Positions 62,683-64,000 of a stretch of 64,000 nucleotides of DNA are shown here, one piece after another. The number at the start of each line of letters is the position of its first letter. The stretch's first letter is position 1. The translations under genes and the position numbers were made by a program. The DNA is from Bacteroidales bacterium (GTDB lineage: Bacteria > Bacteroidota > Bacteroidia > Bacteroidales > GCA-2748055). The stretch covers positions 124,001 to 188,000 of the forward strand of contig JAGLOO010000030.1 in assembly GCA_023138875.1 (NCBI GenBank), read 5' to 3'. The notes beneath the pieces were generated by a model, which ran no database searches, had not been told where the DNA came from, and saw nothing but the letters and a program-made list of their open reading frames with translations.

Positions 62683-63395
62683 ACACGTAGCTGTCGGAGG
62701 TACATCTGGATGGTGTTCTGGAGTCCGTAGTAAAGGGCATCGGCTATGAGTGCATGTCCGATGGAGACCTCGCTGAGCCAGGGGATGTTCAGCTTCATGT
62801 ACCGCAGGTTATCCAGGTTCAGGTCGTGCCCCGCATTCAGCTCCAGTCCCGCATCCCTTGCCACAGTAGCCGCCTCCACAAAAGGCTTTATTGCTGCCCC
62901 GGGATCCTTCGGGTAATTTGTTGCATAGGGTTCGGTGTATAGCTCCACCCTGTTGGTCCCCACCTTTGCAGCACCCTCCACAAGCCTGGTTTCCGTTCCC
63001 ACAAAAATGGAGGTCCTGATCCCGTGGCGCTGGAATTCACTGATCACATCCACCAGTAAATCATGGTTCTGAATGGTATCCCACCCTTCAGACGAAGTAA
63101 TGGCATCGGGTGGATCAGGTACCAGGGTGACCTGTTCGGGTTTCACCTCCGTCACCAGTCTGATGAACGATTCGGACGGATACCCCTCAATATTGAATTC
63201 GGTGGTCACCAGTGGTCTGAGCAGCTCCACATCCCTGTACCGGATATGGCGCTCATCGGGCCTGGGATGCACGGTAATCCCCTGTGCCCCGAACTGCTCA
63301 CAGTCAACCGCCGTCTTCTGCACATCGGGAACGTTCCCTCCCCGGGCATTGCGCAGCGTGGCGATCTTATTGATATTTACGCTTAGTCTTGTCAA
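62679..63395 (-). CDS. pdxJ: Pyridoxine 5'-phosphate synthase
   Basis: A 238-aa TIM-barrel enzyme that completes the DXP-dependent route to vitamin B6. Typical sequence: [75 protein letters not shown] and [17 protein letters not shown]. The start codon is TTG at 63395, which gives the standard [12 protein letters not shown] start. Confidence 0.95.
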   Translation of the reverse strand: MTRLSVNINKIATLRNARGGNVPDVQKTAVDCEQFGAQGITVHPRPDERHIRYRDVELLRPLVTTEFNIEGYPSESFIRLVTEVKPEQVTLVPDPPDAITSSEGWDTIQNHDLLVDVISEFQRHGIRTSIFVGTETRLVEGAAKVGTNRVELYTEPYATNYPKDPGAAIKPFVEAATVARDAGLELNAGHDLNLDNLRYMKLNIPWLSEVSIGHALIADALYYGLQNTIQMYLRQLRV

Positions 63396-63488
63396 TGGTT
63401 AGTCTCAATTTTGTAATAGACCTAATAAACGGATCAAATTTAAAGATAATTCAAACATCATGGTGATTTTCTTTCCGGTCCATTAAGC

Positions 63489-63797
63489 TTATTCCACAGA
63501 CAAATGCAATCTTGCTCCCAAACCCTGATTGATTATTCTCATTAGAGTTGATAGCCTGATATCACTTGCATCATTTTCAATCCGGCTGATGTAGGATTTA
63601 GTGGTACCGCATTTCTCCGCAAGTTGCTGTTGAGTAAGTTTTCTCTTTTTCCTAAGCTCATAAATAATCACACCAAGTTTGAAAGCTTCATATTCCTGCT
63701 CCCATTCATCCCTCTCAGGTTGACCATTTTTTCCATATTTTTGGTCCAGGAGATCGTCAAAAGACTTTATGCTGTAATAATCAATTTCCTTTTTCAT
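63489..63797 (-). CDS. XRE-family helix-turn-helix protein (HigA-like antitoxin)
   Basis: A 102-aa DNA-binding protein. The N-terminal half is charged (FDDLLDQKYGKNGQPERDEW); the C-terminal half is a Cro/C1-type HTH (LGVIIYELRKKRKLTQQQLA, EKCGTTKSYISRIENDASDI, RLSTLMRIINQGLG). This architecture matches HigA/XRE antitoxins encoded downstream of a HigB/RelE toxin. An upstream frame overlaps its start by 17 bp, but a complete toxin is not visible before the window ends. Confidence 0.8.
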   Translation of the reverse strand: MKKEIDYYSIKSFDDLLDQKYGKNGQPERDEWEQEYEAFKLGVIIYELRKKRKLTQQQLAEKCGTTKSYISRIENDASDIRLSTLMRIINQGLGARLHLSVE

Positions 63798-63855
63798 CGA
63801 AATATTCCTTTTTGAGTCTTAATGCCTTTACAATACGAAATTCGTTCTGTTGCAT
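63781..63855 (-). other. Short overlapping frame upstream of the HTH gene
   Basis: A 24-codon ATG frame (MQQNEFRIVKALRLKKEYFD and so on) ends inside the HTH gene. The same frame stays open upstream to about 63933. It sits where a HigB/RelE toxin end would be, but it is too short and not recognisable as one, so it may be a remnant. Nothing else is supported in 63798-64000. Confidence 0.25.
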
Positions 63856-64000
63856 GGCAAAGTTAGCTAAATAGGTAACATTTCCCAAGCGACGACACCA
63901 CTTTTCAGGACCAACGCATTTAAAACTCAGGGATTAGGCTTCTGTCAACATTGGGCTCTGATATCTTTCTCCAAATTCCCAACTCTTTTTTTTTCAAGAT

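Overview
The window reads as chromosome of a Bacteroidota bacterium, probably a marine or anaerobic Bacteroidales/Marinilabiliales-type lineage. Evidence: three or more cargo proteins with C-terminal type IX secretion (T9SS) sorting domains, a T9SS plug-domain protein, the order pdxJ-DUF4924 and cbs-nadK-DUF6089-uppS-bamA-ompH-ompH-murI, a six-gene Na+-pumping NADH:quinone reductase operon followed by apbE, fused aspartokinase/homoserine dehydrogenase, few Shine-Dalgarno sequences and several -7 boxes of the TAnnTTTG type. No rRNA, tRNA, CRISPR array or intact transposase was seen. Function calls rest on recognised motifs and gene order; no database search was possible.

Layout. 1-3050 (minus) is the edge of a surface polysaccharide locus: a truncated Wzc/GumC-like chain-length protein, a Wza-like export lipoprotein and a hexapeptide acyltransferase, preceded by about 700 bp of AT-rich DNA with nested inverted repeats. 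3753-4994 is a secreted T9SS cargo protein. 5144-12140 (minus) is nqrABCDEF-apbE, a respiratory sodium pump together with the enzyme that attaches its covalent FMN. 12241-13971 is a WbpD/WbpE-like amino-sugar pair. 14146-15462 (plus) is a T9SS plug-domain protein and 15490-16050 an HD-domain hydrolase. 16055-23291 holds three tandem secreted paralogues sharing one N-terminal domain and carrying 11, 2 and 0 bacterial Ig-like (Big2) repeats. 23445-24410 is an ADP-heptose epimerase.

24516-31417 (plus) is a housekeeping run: folE, fabD, then thrA-HAD-thrB-thrC. 31430-38942 (minus) is a second, AT-rich polysaccharide region: capEFG-type UDP-L-FucNAc synthesis, a noncanonical SGNH-like lipoprotein, and a cassette of acyl carrier protein, small membrane protein, NadE-like ATP pyrophosphatase and AMP-forming ligase. 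It has no glycosyltransferases.

38943-40305 is the most unusual segment. A small AT-rich cassette (truncated HEPN-like ORF, unknown 126-aa protein, SecB-like chaperone) lies between two imperfect 39-bp direct copies of the 3' end of gdhA, as expected for integration at the end of that gene. It may be a degraded toxin-antitoxin-chaperone-like element. After gdhA come two very large paralogues combining receiver-like regions with a PEP synthase/PPDK-type nucleotide-binding domain, placed directly behind the 2-oxoacid:ferredoxin oxidoreductase genes korA-korB. 51275-63395 is envelope and cofactor housekeeping (murI, two Skp-like chaperones, bamA, uppS, two DUF6089 proteins, nadK, CBS protein, udk, manA, engB, a truncated hydrolase, DUF4924, pdxJ). 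An XRE-type regulator lies at the right edge.
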